In this document: in pieces, positions 15,556 through 24,449 of the stretch
Position numbering within the stretch: position 1 is the stretch's first letter
How the letters are laid out: the number at the start of each line of letters is the position of its first letter
Source of the DNA: a virus
Direction: 5' to 3' (one strand)
Length of the DNA stretch: 33,554 nt
Virus record (IMG/VR): IMGVR_UViG_3300045970_000743
Location: 1-33,554 of that record
Position numbers and translations under genes: made by a program
The notes under the pieces: generated by a model
The model's database searches: none
The model's input: only the letters and a program-made list of their open reading frames with translations
Told to the model about the DNA's origin: nothing

Positions 15556-17072
15556 CAGTACTCCACGACGCAGAGACCGGCACCGCCGCTGCTACCCGCC
15601 GGTCCGGTCCCACCTGAGCCACCTGCACCACCAGCCCCGTAGGCGCCCATCATCGAGCGAGTTGTGCCGACGAGGACAAGCCCGGTGCCTGAGCTGCCCG
15701 GCGTGCCGGCTGTACCTGCACTGAACGACGCACCCGTGCCCGGCTGACCACCGGTAGCCGACGACAAGGTAATGCCGAACGAGGTCGTGCCACCCGCGGT
15801 TCCCGTACCACCCGAGGACGTTCCACCACCACCCATCGAGCCGATGGAGACCGGGTAGGAGGTGCCTGGTACAACTGTGACGTACGTCCACGTGGTAGTG
15901 CCTGCGCCACCTGCGCCACCCGGCTGGTCGTGGTTGTACCCATCGCCGTCGGTCCAGGTGTAGCCACCACCTCCACCACCACCTCCACCAACTGAGGTTA
16001 CCTTGACCGTAGTCACGTTCGATGGGCAGGTCCATGAGGAGTTTGAGGTGAACACCGCGGTTCCTCGAGGTGGCAGGGAGGTCGCCGACGGAGGTGGGCT
16101 GCACACGATGAGATCCGTCCCGTCGTAGAGCACAGGTGTAGTCAGTCCGGCTGGGATACTGATGCTGTACTTTGCACCGGCTGAGCTGTATGCCTTCAGG
16201 GCGAGTGCTCCCAGACCGGAGATGTTCAACGTGCAGGGTGCGGTCCCGGCACCGACGAACTTCACCGACCAGACCCCGTCGGTTCCATAGGCGGAGATGG
16301 CGGGTGTAGGCGTCAGCACATAGGTGCCCGTTCCTGTAGCGGTCTGGACCAAGGCGGCTCTGGCTCGCTTAGCCTCGGTGGTGGCGATGGACGACGTCAA
16401 GGTGGTGTTGATCGACGTTACCTTGGCGCCCAACGTGTTCGCCGTGGAGTAGGTCAGTCCATCGAACCAAGAGACCGCACCCGCATCTACGGTCACTCCA
16501 TTGGCGACCAAGGCGCTGCCTTCGACCAAGGACAACCCCGAGGTCAAGACCCCGGCGTCGAGGAGGACCGTAACGGTGCTGTTCGGCGAGGAGTACGAGA
16601 TAGCAGACACCGTGCCGTACAGCTTGGCACCGGACTGGGTCAGTCGAACTCGGTTGCCGACCGCCAAGGCGGTGGTCTGGTTCCCCGGTACCAGGAAGGA
16701 CGTCGTCGTCAGGAACGTGCCCGTCCCGATGGATGCCCACACCGCGGAGGTCGTCGTGGAACCACCTGAGGTAGATGCGCCTACACCCGTCACCCCGTCG
16801 AAGGACTTCAGGACCGTGCCGTCTGAACTCGTCAGCACCAGGTTGTACGTGTCGCCGCTGATGAGCCAGATACTGGTGCTGAGCTGACCGGCGGAGTTCA
16901 GGACCAGGGGGTTGGTGTTCTGGACCGTACCTGAGGCGGAGGTGTAGGTTTCAAGCAGGGTGCCGCTCGACCCACCGACGTAGGTGTAGATCAAGCCACC
17001 GGACAGGGGCTTGCCCGCCGTGTCCAGGAAGGTAGGGATGTTGAAGATCGGCGAAAGGAGTACGGTAGCCAT
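15555..17072 (-). CDS. tail fibre with glycine-rich tip, 505 aa
   Basis: Residues 1-100 (SPIFNIPTFLDTAGKPLSGG...) are paralogous to the N-terminus of the next fibre upstream (17082-18083), suggesting a shared virion-attachment domain. The last about 165 residues start with VFTSNSSWTCPSNVTTVKV and become a Gly-rich array with long GG runs ending GLCVVEY. This resembles glycine-rich phage adhesin tips that bind receptors. AAAGGAACAAC precedes the ATG. Confidence 0.75.
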   Translation of the reverse strand: MATVLLSPIFNIPTFLDTAGKPLSGGLIYTYVGGSSGTLLETYTSASGTVQNTNPLVLNSAGQLSTSIWLISGDTYNLVLTSSDGTVLKSFDGVTGVGASTSGGSTTTSAVWASIGTGTFLTTTSFLVPGNQTTALAVGNRVRLTQSGAKLYGTVSAISYSSPNSTVTVLLDAGVLTSGLSLVEGSALVANGVTVDAGAVSWFDGLTYSTANTLGAKVTSINTTLTSSIATTEAKRARAALVQTATGTGTYVLTPTPAISAYGTDGVWSVKFVGAGTAPCTLNISGLGALALKAYSSAGAKYSISIPAGLTTPVLYDGTDLIVCSPPPSATSLPPRGTAVFTSNSSWTCPSNVTTVKVTSVGGGGGGGGGYTWTDGDGYNHDQPGGAGGAGTTTWTYVTVVPGTSYPVSIGSMGGGGTSSGGTGTAGGTTSFGITLSSATGGQPGTGASFSAGTAGTPGSSGTGLVLVGTTRSMMGAYGAGGAGGSGGTGPAGSSGGAGLCVVEY

Positions 17073-17081
17073 GTTGTTCCT

Positions 17082-18083
17082 TTACGTCTTGATGACAAAA
17101 TTGATTGCTACGTTGACAGGTCGCGTCTCGGTGCCGCCGGTGAAGCTCGTCGGCGGGGTGTAGACCATGGAGCGGTCCGTGCCGGACACTGTAATGGTAC
17201 CCGCATTGAACCCGCCGTTGTCGGCGTTGATGGTGTGGTTGTGCGACTTGAAGGCGTCTGTCTGCGCTGAGCCAAGCGTGCGACCTGGGTCAAGACCCCG
17301 CCCGTTGTCAAGACCCCGTAGGAACTGACCACGTAGGTCGGGTAGGTTGAACGAGCCGGATGCACCGCCATAGGTGTAGCCGATCGCGGTGAACAGCGCA
17401 GCATAGGTCGTCGTCGAGACCGAGGCGCCGTCACAGAGCAGCCAGCCGGTAGGTGCGGTGGCGCCGGCGTACATATCCACGAAGCCGGCGGGGCGACTGC
17501 CCGTTGCGATGGTGGTGTCTACGTAGCCCTTGGTGGCGGCGTCGGTTGAAACCGTAGGTGTCGCGACGGCTTGGATGCGAGCTGAAGCCGCGTTCAACGT
17601 GGCGGTCACCGAGGTGGCGGTCACGGCGTGCAGGGTTGATGCGCCGGTGACGGACAAGGTCGACGACAGGGTAGTCGCCCCGGCGGACAACGTGCCACTG
17701 ATGGAGATGGAGCCGGTTACCGCACCACCCGTCAGGGGCAGGTACGCACCGCTGCCTGCGGCGATCATCGCGGTGACTTGACTGGCGGTGACCAGACCCT
17801 CGACGTAGGAGTAGGTCTCGATGACGGCACCGGTCGAGGAGGTCAAGACCAGGTCGTAGGTCTGACCGGCGAGCAGCCACACGCTGGTGCCAAGCTTGCC
17901 GGCGGAGTTCAACACGATCGGGTTGGTGTTCTGGACCGCCACACCGGAGTTGTTCGTGTACGTCGCCTTCAGGAGGGAAGATGAGCCACCTTCGTAGGCG
18001 TACAGCTTTCCTCCAGCCAAGGGCTTGCCGAGCACGTCGAACTGGGTGCCACTTGCGAAGACTGGACTGATGCTGATCGTCAT
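17082..18083 (-). CDS. tail fibre with phage collar domain, 333 aa
   Basis: N-terminal 100 residues match the following fibre gene in form (LGKPLAGGKLYAYEGGSS, NTNPIVLNSAG). A repeat shaft follows. From about residue 200 there is a phage tail-collar domain: AGFVDMYAGATAPTGWLLCD, then GSFNLPDLRGQFLRGLD and a final ETRPVNVAINFVI. These domains occur at the distal part of fibres. First fibre gene transcribed in the late arm; AAGGAT lies ahead of the start. Confidence 0.85.
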   Translation of the reverse strand: MTISISPVFASGTQFDVLGKPLAGGKLYAYEGGSSSLLKATYTNNSGVAVQNTNPIVLNSAGKLGTSVWLLAGQTYDLVLTSSTGAVIETYSYVEGLVTASQVTAMIAAGSGAYLPLTGGAVTGSISISGTLSAGATTLSSTLSVTGASTLHAVTATSVTATLNAASARIQAVATPTVSTDAATKGYVDTTIATGSRPAGFVDMYAGATAPTGWLLCDGASVSTTTYAALFTAIGYTYGGASGSFNLPDLRGQFLRGLDNGRGLDPGRTLGSAQTDAFKSHNHTINADNGGFNAGTITVSGTDRSMVYTPPTSFTGGTETRPVNVAINFVIKT

Positions 18084-18111
18084 TTACATATCCTTCTTGG
18101 TTACAACTTAG

Positions 18112-18142
18112 TTGACACTTGGTCGGCTAAGTATGATACAAT
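18112..18142 (+). promoter_or_regulatory. promoter of the antisense membrane-protein gene
   Basis: TTGACA (18112-18117) and TACAAT (18137-18142) with a long 19-bp spacer, helped by an extended -10 (TGATACAAT). A TTACA box lies at 18101. The same extended -10 form is used by the other opposite-strand gene at 14022. Confidence 0.55.
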
Positions 18143-18163
18143 AGCCTAACAACGGAGCAACCT

Positions 18164-18538
18164 ATGAACAAACTGACCACACCTGAGTTCTTGGCGACCT
18201 GCACAGCTATGGGGATGCTGATCGGTTCCGTCCGGAAAGACATCGAAACCAAGCAACCAATCGGCAAGACCTGGGGCGAGCAGTGGTTCGCCTTGTTGGT
18301 GCTGTCGTTCTTCGTTCCCATCGTGTGGCCGATATTCTTCGCCAGCCTGTTCAGCAGGATCTGCAGCATCACCAAAGCCGAATGGAAGTCCATGTTCAGC
18401 GGACACGGTACTGCTCCAGTTCGTCTGAAGAAGGTTTCTCGTCCTTCACGCGGTACTGCTCCAGCTCGTCGGAAGCCGGTGCCTTGTATTGGTCAAGCTC
18501 AGACGAAGCAGGCGCGCCGGATTGAGCCGCATCTCTGA
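18164..18538 (+). CDS. small membrane protein, moron-like
   Basis: 124 residues on the strand opposite to all surrounding virion genes, with its own promoter and a GGAG ribosome site. Residues about 41-63 (WFALLVLSFFVPIVWPIFFA) are a strong membrane segment, and 10-23 a weaker one. The last 48 residues are basic, contain two GTAP-R repeats, and are encoded antisense to the 3' end of the ejection-protein gene. In P22 the superinfection-exclusion gene sieA lies in a similar place, between gene 16 and the tailspike, in reverse orientation. A superinfection-exclusion or host-fitness role is therefore plausible, by position and topology only. Confidence 0.6.
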   Translation: MNKLTTPEFLATCTAMGMLIGSVRKDIETKQPIGKTWGEQWFALLVLSFFVPIVWPIFFASLFSRICSITKAEWKSMFSGHGTAPVRLKKVSRPSRGTAPARRKPVPCIGQAQTKQARRIEPHL

Positions 18539-19475
18539 CCGGCACCGCCGCCGCGAGAGCACCACGACCCGCATTGCCCAGATTGCGCACACCTGCTTTC
18601 GGCAGGATCGTAGCCGCGGACTGCGCGGCTTGGATAGCCAAGTTAGCTTTACCCTTAGTAAACTCATGTCCGCCCATAATCAGCGCGCCACCCAAACCGG
18701 TCGCATTCGGATCCATACCGGTAACTAAACCAGCTCCATACCCAGCTCCATACCCACCACCGACCCGAACGGCTTGCCCGGCAAGCGCCTTGGCCGCATC
18801 AACCACACCGGGCAAGGCCGCTCTTGAGGCCGGCTGCCACTCCTGATTGGCGATCTTGCTCTCGATGGTGGTTGCTGCTTGTTGTTGTCCACGAAGGGAC
18901 TGAACCAGCTTGGCGTCCTTGCCGGTCAGACCTAATGGAAGCTTCAGCTCGACGGCGCGCCGTGCATCCTCAGGTGAAAGCCCCGTCTTATCGGCTAACT
19001 TCACCAAGGTGCGGTGTTCCTTGGCGGCCATGGAGTACCGCATGGCATCTTGTACCATTGGGTTCTTACCAAGGGCTGTGCGTGCAAGCTGCGCGCCTTT
19101 GTTCAAGGCCGCAGCAGAACCGCCACCAAAGGCACCCAGTCCAGCGCCGAGTGCAGCATCTTGTAGTGGGTTCTCGCCGCCCTCGGTTAGTCCTGAGATA
19201 CCGCCTTGGGCGGCACCTTGCGCCGCGAGACGGGCGAACCCTGAACCTCCTGTGGCGATACCGGTAGTTACCGCACCACCTAACGTGCCCGCGAGGGTGC
19301 TGTTAGGTGAGTTCCGCCCGTCTTGTGCCTCCAGGTCGCGAACGTCCTGCAGCGACTTGGAGTAGGGCTGATCCATCGCAATGGAGTGCACGAGCGCGGC
19401 TGGGTAGCGCGCGGTCCCCGCTGAGGCGGAGTTCCCAAAGGCTTTTAGTCCGGCGAGGAAGTCAGCGAGAGCCAT
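18396..19475 (-). CDS. DNA ejection protein with C-terminal repeats, 359 aa
   Basis: Ala/Gly-rich protein with hydrophobic Gly-rich stretches (about 60-125 and 240-275), as in P22-type internal ejection proteins that enter the cell with the DNA. Its last about 40 residues carry three copies of an S-x-ELxQY-K/R motif. It follows the gp20-like gene and precedes the fibres, the place of P22 gene 16. The exact match to gp16 is not certain; the role in ejection is inferred. Confidence 0.55.
   Translation of the reverse strand: MALADFLAGLKAFGNSASAGTARYPAALVHSIAMDQPYSKSLQDVRDLEAQDGRNSPNSTLAGTLGGAVTTGIATGGSGFARLAAQGAAQGGISGLTEGGENPLQDAALGAGLGAFGGGSAAALNKGAQLARTALGKNPMVQDAMRYSMAAKEHRTLVKLADKTGLSPEDARRAVELKLPLGLTGKDAKLVQSLRGQQQAATTIESKIANQEWQPASRAALPGVVDAAKALAGQAVRVGGGYGAGYGAGLVTGMDPNATGLGGALIMGGHEFTKGKANLAIQAAQSAATILPKAGVRNLGNAGRGALAAAVPVRDAAQSGAPASSELDQYKAPASDELEQYRVKDEKPSSDELEQYRVR
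18402..18510 (-). repeat. three in-frame ELxQY repeats
   Basis: Three imperfect direct repeats encode SSELDQYK, SDELEQYR and SDELEQYR. The two distal copies share CGGTACTGCTCCAG on the plus strand, where they encode GTAP in the overlapping membrane-protein gene. Confidence 0.7.
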
Positions 19476-19476
19476 G

Positions 19477-20871
19477 TTACTCCTTCGTCAAGTTGTGCTT
19501 CTTGACAAGTTCAGCCACCTCGGCTGGGGTCTTGACACCATTCTTGTTCAAGTCAAGTCTGCGTCCATTAGCGTCCTTGTAGTAGAGTGGTGACGGTGAC
19601 GTGACATCCTTCGCCGTCTTCGAGAGGTTACCTGAGCCTGCGATACCCACCTGCGTCGTTGCTTTCTTGCCGAGACGTCCGCTTTCAACATCAAGCTGAC
19701 GCTTCACGGCATCCAGTCCGTCGAGGATGTCCAGCTTGGAGTTCGGGTTGTTCGCGTTGTGCTTGTCGATGGCGGACTGAATGGCGGCGTACTTCGGGTC
19801 CTGCGCGATCAGTCGGTTCCAGACGGCACGGGTTACCGAGCCGGGCTTGCCGTACTTGGTGCCCATCCCTTCGTCAATGGCGCTGACGCCTTGGTCGATG
19901 ACGCCCTTCTGCGAGGCAAGGTCACCGGCGGCACCAACGGCCTGGGCTCGCTCACCAGCTGACGGCGTGATGGACCCCATGATCTGCTGGATGGTCGGGT
20001 TGTTCCGTAGGAAGGCGGCCGACAAGGTCCGAACCCGCGCTTGCTGCTCAGGTGTCAGGTCAGGGTTGGCGCGAATGTAGCCGTCTTGCAGCTCACGAGA
20101 TTGAGGAGAGGTGTTGTTGCGCTCATTAGGGCCGACGCCGCCGCTGGCTCCACCTTGGTCCAGACCTTCCTGCGCCTGCTTGTTCGCGATCTCCTGCTGA
20201 GGTGAGATGCTGCGGGCCTTGGCATATCCCTCACTGGTGTCGACGAAGTGCTTGGCTACTTGTGCCTGTACGCTCGGGTTGTTCGGGTCGACGCCCTGCA
20301 GGTTATCGCCGCCGTACCGGTTCGACAGGAACTGCTTGGTGCCCGCTTCACCCAAGACCGGCAGTAACAGATCATGCGTCGAGCGCATGATGCCCAAGGC
20401 CTGCTGAGGGCTCTTGGCGACACGCATCATGTTGTCGTGGGTGGTCGTGATGCTGTCCGTGAGGTTCTTCACCACGGTGGCGTTGTCAAACTTACCCCGT
20501 TGGTTCTCGATGGCTTTCTGCTGGTACCCGAAGATGATCCCTGGGTCTTGACCTTCCTCCGACAGCTGGTTCGCGACACCGGAGTGGTCGATTACACGGT
20601 TCCCATCGGCGTCCTTGGTCGTGTACAGCTTCGCGATCTCGGCAGCGCGTACGCGCGTGGCGTTCTCACGCTTCTGCTGCTCAAGCTCCTGCTGTGCTCG
20701 GGCGGTGGCGACTTGTGAGGCGGCGTTCTCATTCGCCAGCTTCGTCGGCAGGTTCGCGTTCTCAAGGATGGTGCGCTGCAGGTTCATCCCTTTCTGGGCC
20801 GCACCCATTGGGTCGAACTGGGGGATGCCTTGACCGGCCTGTAGTGCGATAGACGCGTCGATGTTGTTCAT
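19477..20871 (-). CDS. internal virion/DNA ejection protein, gp20-like, 464 aa
   Basis: ATG 20871 is chosen because GGAGAAGC precedes it and it overlaps the upstream endonuclease stop (ATGA); an in-frame start at 20898 would lie inside that gene. Mostly helical and Gln/Ala-rich (residues 45-90, ATARAQQELEQQKRENATRV). It has further helices and no signal peptide. Length and place between a gp7-like gene and another ejection protein match P22 gp20. Expected role: part of the complex that moves DNA across the envelope. Confidence 0.6.
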   Translation of the reverse strand: MNNIDASIALQAGQGIPQFDPMGAAQKGMNLQRTILENANLPTKLANENAASQVATARAQQELEQQKRENATRVRAAEIAKLYTTKDADGNRVIDHSGVANQLSEEGQDPGIIFGYQQKAIENQRGKFDNATVVKNLTDSITTTHDNMMRVAKSPQQALGIMRSTHDLLLPVLGEAGTKQFLSNRYGGDNLQGVDPNNPSVQAQVAKHFVDTSEGYAKARSISPQQEIANKQAQEGLDQGGASGGVGPNERNNTSPQSRELQDGYIRANPDLTPEQQARVRTLSAAFLRNNPTIQQIMGSITPSAGERAQAVGAAGDLASQKGVIDQGVSAIDEGMGTKYGKPGSVTRAVWNRLIAQDPKYAAIQSAIDKHNANNPNSKLDILDGLDAVKRQLDVESGRLGKKATTQVGIAGSGNLSKTAKDVTSPSPLYYKDANGRRLDLNKNGVKTPAEVAELVKKHNLTKE

Positions 20872-21533
20872 TTTGCTTCTCCACATTGTCGATGCCATCT
20901 TGGCATCGTAAAGGCACCACCTGTTTTCTTGCAGAACAGGCAGGTCATTAGGGGCTGCTTACCATGAACCCTAAGCTTGGCTTTAGCGTGACGTTCAGCC
21001 GTCCACCCTGGTCGTTCAACCTCGCGCAGCTTCTGCACATACTCGGGGCTCAACTTTAGTCCCTTGTTCCAAGCTTCATGCGAGGGTAGTTTACGACCGA
21101 GATTGATTTGGCGCATATGTTTACGATAGTCTTCGTACTCAGGTGATGCTTTTCTGACAGCCATTGCCTCTTTATGTGCGGCGGAGTTCTTCAGTGAGTT
21201 GGAAAGCTTTGAACTTGCCTCAGGTGTTGGGTCGCGAAAGCCGTCACCACCTGCTGTAACATTCAGAAGAGAGCCAGTTTCAAGATGGCGGCGACCATAC
21301 TTTGCAATGGCCTCCATCTCAACAAGTCCCGCAAACTCGGCGTCCACCCCTTCGCAGATAAAGTCAATGGTAGGCTTAACTCCTTCGGCTTGCATCTTGT
21401 TTAGACGGTGTGTAAAGTGATGGTTATCCTTTCGCTTTAAATGAGACCAAGCCCGTCGTTTCTTGCCCATACCAACGTAGATGACTTCGTTACGAGAAGG
21501 ATCGCTGTAACGGTAGACATAGTGTTCTGCCAT
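20868..21533 (-). CDS. GIY-YIG homing endonuclease with zinc-finger tail
   Basis: 221 residues. YVYRY (5-9) and IYVGMG (18-23) mark the GIY and YIG elements, followed by KKRRAWSH and a catalytic-type Glu at 72-74 (LVEMEAI), then NVTAGG at 91-96. Residues about 100-165 are basic with NUMOD3-like segments (e.g. HMRQINLGRKLPS). The end has CLFCKK...HRQC, a probable small zinc finger. It is inserted between two ejection-protein genes on the same strand, with AAGGAGC upstream and an ATGA overlap to the next gene, and supplies that gene's ribosome site. Confidence 0.85.
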   Translation of the reverse strand: MAEHYVYRYSDPSRNEVIYVGMGKKRRAWSHLKRKDNHHFTHRLNKMQAEGVKPTIDFICEGVDAEFAGLVEMEAIAKYGRRHLETGSLLNVTAGGDGFRDPTPEASSKLSNSLKNSAAHKEAMAVRKASPEYEDYRKHMRQINLGRKLPSHEAWNKGLKLSPEYVQKLREVERPGWTAERHAKAKLRVHGKQPLMTCLFCKKTGGAFTMPRWHRQCGEAK

Positions 21534-21542
21534 GTCTGCTCC

Positions 21543-22463
21543 TTAGGGCTTCTTGTTCAGCCACTGCTGCGTGTAGTAGTTGTTCAGGCCGGTATTGATG
21601 CCGCCGACGATGGCGTTGGTCGAGCCGATCTGACCCGCGGCGCCTGCATTGGCGCCCGACGTCAAGAACCCGTTAGATGCGCCCACACCACTCATGGTGT
21701 TCGAGGCGATGTTCTGACCGGCTCCTGCACCTGCGGACTGGTTACTTGCGCCGACCGTGGAACCACCACTCGCCAACCCGCTGAGCCGGCTGAAGATGTT
21801 GTTCTGGTTCGTGGTGTAGCGGTTGTACGCGTTGCCGTACTCCTGTGAGGCGGCGTCTTGGTTGTAGTTCGAGATGTCCTTCAACGCCTGCCCACCAAAC
21901 CGGTTACCTGTGGCGGCACGTCGTGCAAGCAGCGCTTGGTTGCCTTGGTCCATGCGGAACTGGTAGCCTGGGTCGATGCCGTTCTTGAGGTCCGTTGCGT
22001 CAAACTGATGTGTGAAGTAACCGGCTGGGACGGCACCAGCCGCACCTGCAAGTTCGCTGTCGGTCGCGCCGTAGTTGGCACCGGCAAGACCGTACGGGTC
22101 GGAGTTGTTCGTGACGACGTTGCCTTGGGCGTCCGTCGGCTGACCTTGCGCGTTGGTGTAGGTGCCACCCGGTGCTCCGCCCGGCTGCATCGTTGGGTTC
22201 AGGCTTGGGTTTCGAGCGGCACCAAGTCCCAAGCCGCCGGATAGAGCCGACAAGGCGAGCTGACCCGTCCGTTGGTAGGGCGCGTTCTGCTGAAGCCCAT
22301 TCTTGTACAGGTCCGCCTGCAGCTGGTTCGTCTGCTGCGTCGCCTTCAGTGTGTTGTCCGACGCCTGCCCAGCGGCGGCTTGCTGCATCCCAGCTGCCTT
22401 TCGGCTGCTGTCCGCGGCGAGCAGTCCTCCGACTACGCTAATCCCCGTTGCAAACCATGCCAT
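21543..22463 (-). CDS. internal virion/DNA ejection protein, gp7-like, 306 aa
   Basis: ATG 22463 is chosen for the strong AAGGAGCC; a longer reading from 22568 has no support. It starts MAWFATGISVVGGLLAADSS, a Gly/Ala hydrophobic head. The rest is rich in Gly, Ala, Asn and Gln, with NRFGGQALKDI in the middle. This style is usual for phage ejection proteins. It overlaps the cupin gene by 26 bp. Assignment to the gp7 position is from order and composition. Confidence 0.6.
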   Translation of the reverse strand: MAWFATGISVVGGLLAADSSRKAAGMQQAAAGQASDNTLKATQQTNQLQADLYKNGLQQNAPYQRTGQLALSALSGGLGLGAARNPSLNPTMQPGGAPGGTYTNAQGQPTDAQGNVVTNNSDPYGLAGANYGATDSELAGAAGAVPAGYFTHQFDATDLKNGIDPGYQFRMDQGNQALLARRAATGNRFGGQALKDISNYNQDAASQEYGNAYNRYTTNQNNIFSRLSGLASGGSTVGASNQSAGAGAGQNIASNTMSGVGASNGFLTSGANAGAAGQIGSTNAIVGGINTGLNNYYTQQWLNKKP

Positions 22464-22998
22464 GTTCGGCTCCTTCAAGTAGTGGTGCGTCGGACATGAT
22501 GACGTCGAGCTCAATGTCCTCCAGCGTTGTCTTTGTGGTGGCGTGGCAGGTAACCATGGTGCAGCCAAGCTCGGTCAAGATCACCCGTTTCTCACCCGCC
22601 GGAGAGATGAAGGTGAACGGCGCGACGAAGTGCTCGACACCACGCTCCGTCATGATGGTAGCTTCACCGAAGAGCAGCATGAACACGTGCTCAATCGCGT
22701 GTCTCTTGCCGACGATGAGCGTACCTGGTGGTAGGTGCAGGGTGCGGTTGTAGACCTTGCCGGTAATGTCGTGCCAAGTTTCAAACGGGTCGTCCTCCGG
22801 AGACAGGTGGTCGGGCAGCTCGTTCAAGGCGGCCTCAAGGCGTTCAATCTTCAGTCGGCTATTTAGCGCTTCGGGTGAGACTGGAAGGGCGTCGAACTCC
22901 TCGCGGCTCAGCCGCTTCGGGATGTCCAAGAGGTGCAAGGTCTTATGCTCGACCAGAGGTAGGGCCGCCAGGTCCTGAAGGATCGCAAGTGCGCTCAT
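22438..22998 (-). CDS. cupin-like protein of the tail module, 186 aa
   Basis: Start overlaps the gp10-like stop (ATGA). Residues about 85-160 look like a cupin barrel: LHLPPGTLIVGKRHAIEHVF, LLFGEATI, HFVAPFTFISPAG and a late CHAT, with several His residues that could bind a metal. The N-terminal 80 residues are helical and acidic. In P22 the tail-needle gene lies here; this protein does not look like a needle. It may be structural, an assembly factor or an enzyme. Confidence 0.55.
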   Translation of the reverse strand: MSALAILQDLAALPLVEHKTLHLLDIPKRLSREEFDALPVSPEALNSRLKIERLEAALNELPDHLSPEDDPFETWHDITGKVYNRTLHLPPGTLIVGKRHAIEHVFMLLFGEATIMTERGVEHFVAPFTFISPAGEKRVILTELGCTMVTCHATTKTTLEDIELDVIMSDAPLLEGAEHGMVCNGD

Positions 22999-24449
22999 GA
23001 GGACCCTTCCTCATAGTCGAGGTAGGCGCCCAAGAAGACAGGCTGGAACCCGTCACACCCGATGGCGAATACCGCGTCACGTGCATAGCCTAACCGGTTC
23101 CATCGAGCTCTCCAGCGGTACTCACCGACCTTGCCCATCGAGGCGTAAACTGGGTTGCCGTAGGTGGCACCGCCATCACGAGAGATCCGCAAGGTCAGTC
23201 TTGGGTCCTCGGTGAGTGACCCGATGCCCGCTTGGATGTCTACCTGCAGCGTCTTGTAGAAGCAGACACTGACGCCCTTCGAGATGTGTGGTGTCCGACG
23301 CTCACGGTAGCAGGTGCTGTCGCCGTCTTTGTCGTAGGTCTGGTCGAGCTGGTACAAGTTACCACTTGAACGATCCCCGATGAGGTGCACGCCGTTCAGG
23401 AAGCAGTGCGTCTGTCCAGCCCACCGGTCAAACACTCCGCTGTAACGGGTCTGCTTGTCGAACCAAGTCTTCGTCGTCAGGTCGTACGTCAAGGTGGTGT
23501 TCAACGTTGGGACCTGCAGAGCGTAGAAGTAGTGCCCGTCCTCCTGCCAAGCCACGGCGGTGGCTGAGGTCAAGTCACCCGCCTGCTGGAGCACGTGCTC
23601 GATGGCGTGGGTAGATACCCGGTTCGGCACGTCGCTGTCCAGCGCGTAGACCACGCCCGCACCTTGGTCGTTCTGACCAAGGAAGATGAACGTATTGGCG
23701 ACCCGCTGCACCGTGCCAGGTGCCTGACAGCCGATGTTGATGGACCGACCGGAGTTAGGGGTGAAGGCATCGGAGAGCGCCGTTGCCTGTGAGTTCGTAG
23801 CCCAGACCTCCAGCGTCTTCGAGCCGAGGACGTACAGTTGCTGGTTTGCGGAGATCAAGGCGCGAATGACGTCGGGTGAGGTGTCGGCACTGAACTCATT
23901 CAAGGCCGGCCAGGTCGTGCTGTCGGGGGTGCCGATGAAGAACGACGTCGAGTTCGGACCTTCGTCGCAGATGAAGTACCCACTGAGGTAGGTGCAGGTA
24001 ACAGCCCCGTTGTAGAAGTGCGGGTCGTTGATGGTCGTCAAGGCGTTGGTGCTGAGGTCAACGAAGTACCCGTTGGCACCGTCCACGATGAGCAGGTCGG
24101 TCCCGTTGTCCACCATGCTGACGAACCCGACGGAGGTGTTCAGGTTGCCGGTGATGCGCACCAGGGTTCCGAGAGGTGAGGTCAGGAAGTACACCTCATT
24201 GCCGCTGACGAAGAATGCGCGCGAGGCGTTGCTGAGCAGGTACGACCCACGGTGTGGACCACTGCCCAAGGACTGGACCTGGCGCAGGCCGGCACAAGCC
24301 GTCAGGTAGCCAGGTGCGGCGTTCTTGCCACCACCGACGTCGGAGGCCTCGACGTACATATTCAGGGTGCGTTGGTTGTCGAACGCCCGTGACTTGGCGG
24401 GATAGCTGCCAGAGATAAATGGAAACTCAGCTTGCGGTAGACGTTCCAT
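22995..24449 (-). CDS. P22 gp10-like tail hub/DNA stabilisation protein, 484 aa
   Basis: Length is close to P22 gp10 (472 aa). The start NxRTLNMYVEAS, repeated beta-propeller-like strands (e.g. YFLTSPLGTLVRITG, FIFLGQNDQGAGVVYALDSD), and the end WNRLGYARDAVFAIGCDGF fit the packaged-DNA stabilisation family. It would cap the connector and hold the DNA in the head. The ATG overlaps the preceding gp4-like stop by one base (TGATG). Confidence 0.75.
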   Translation of the reverse strand: MERLPQAEFPFISGSYPAKSRAFDNQRTLNMYVEASDVGGGKNAAPGYLTACAGLRQVQSLGSGPHRGSYLLSNASRAFFVSGNEVYFLTSPLGTLVRITGNLNTSVGFVSMVDNGTDLLIVDGANGYFVDLSTNALTTINDPHFYNGAVTCTYLSGYFICDEGPNSTSFFIGTPDSTTWPALNEFSADTSPDVIRALISANQQLYVLGSKTLEVWATNSQATALSDAFTPNSGRSINIGCQAPGTVQRVANTFIFLGQNDQGAGVVYALDSDVPNRVSTHAIEHVLQQAGDLTSATAVAWQEDGHYFYALQVPTLNTTLTYDLTTKTWFDKQTRYSGVFDRWAGQTHCFLNGVHLIGDRSSGNLYQLDQTYDKDGDSTCYRERRTPHISKGVSVCFYKTLQVDIQAGIGSLTEDPRLTLRISRDGGATYGNPVYASMGKVGEYRWRARWNRLGYARDAVFAIGCDGFQPVFLGAYLDYEEGSS

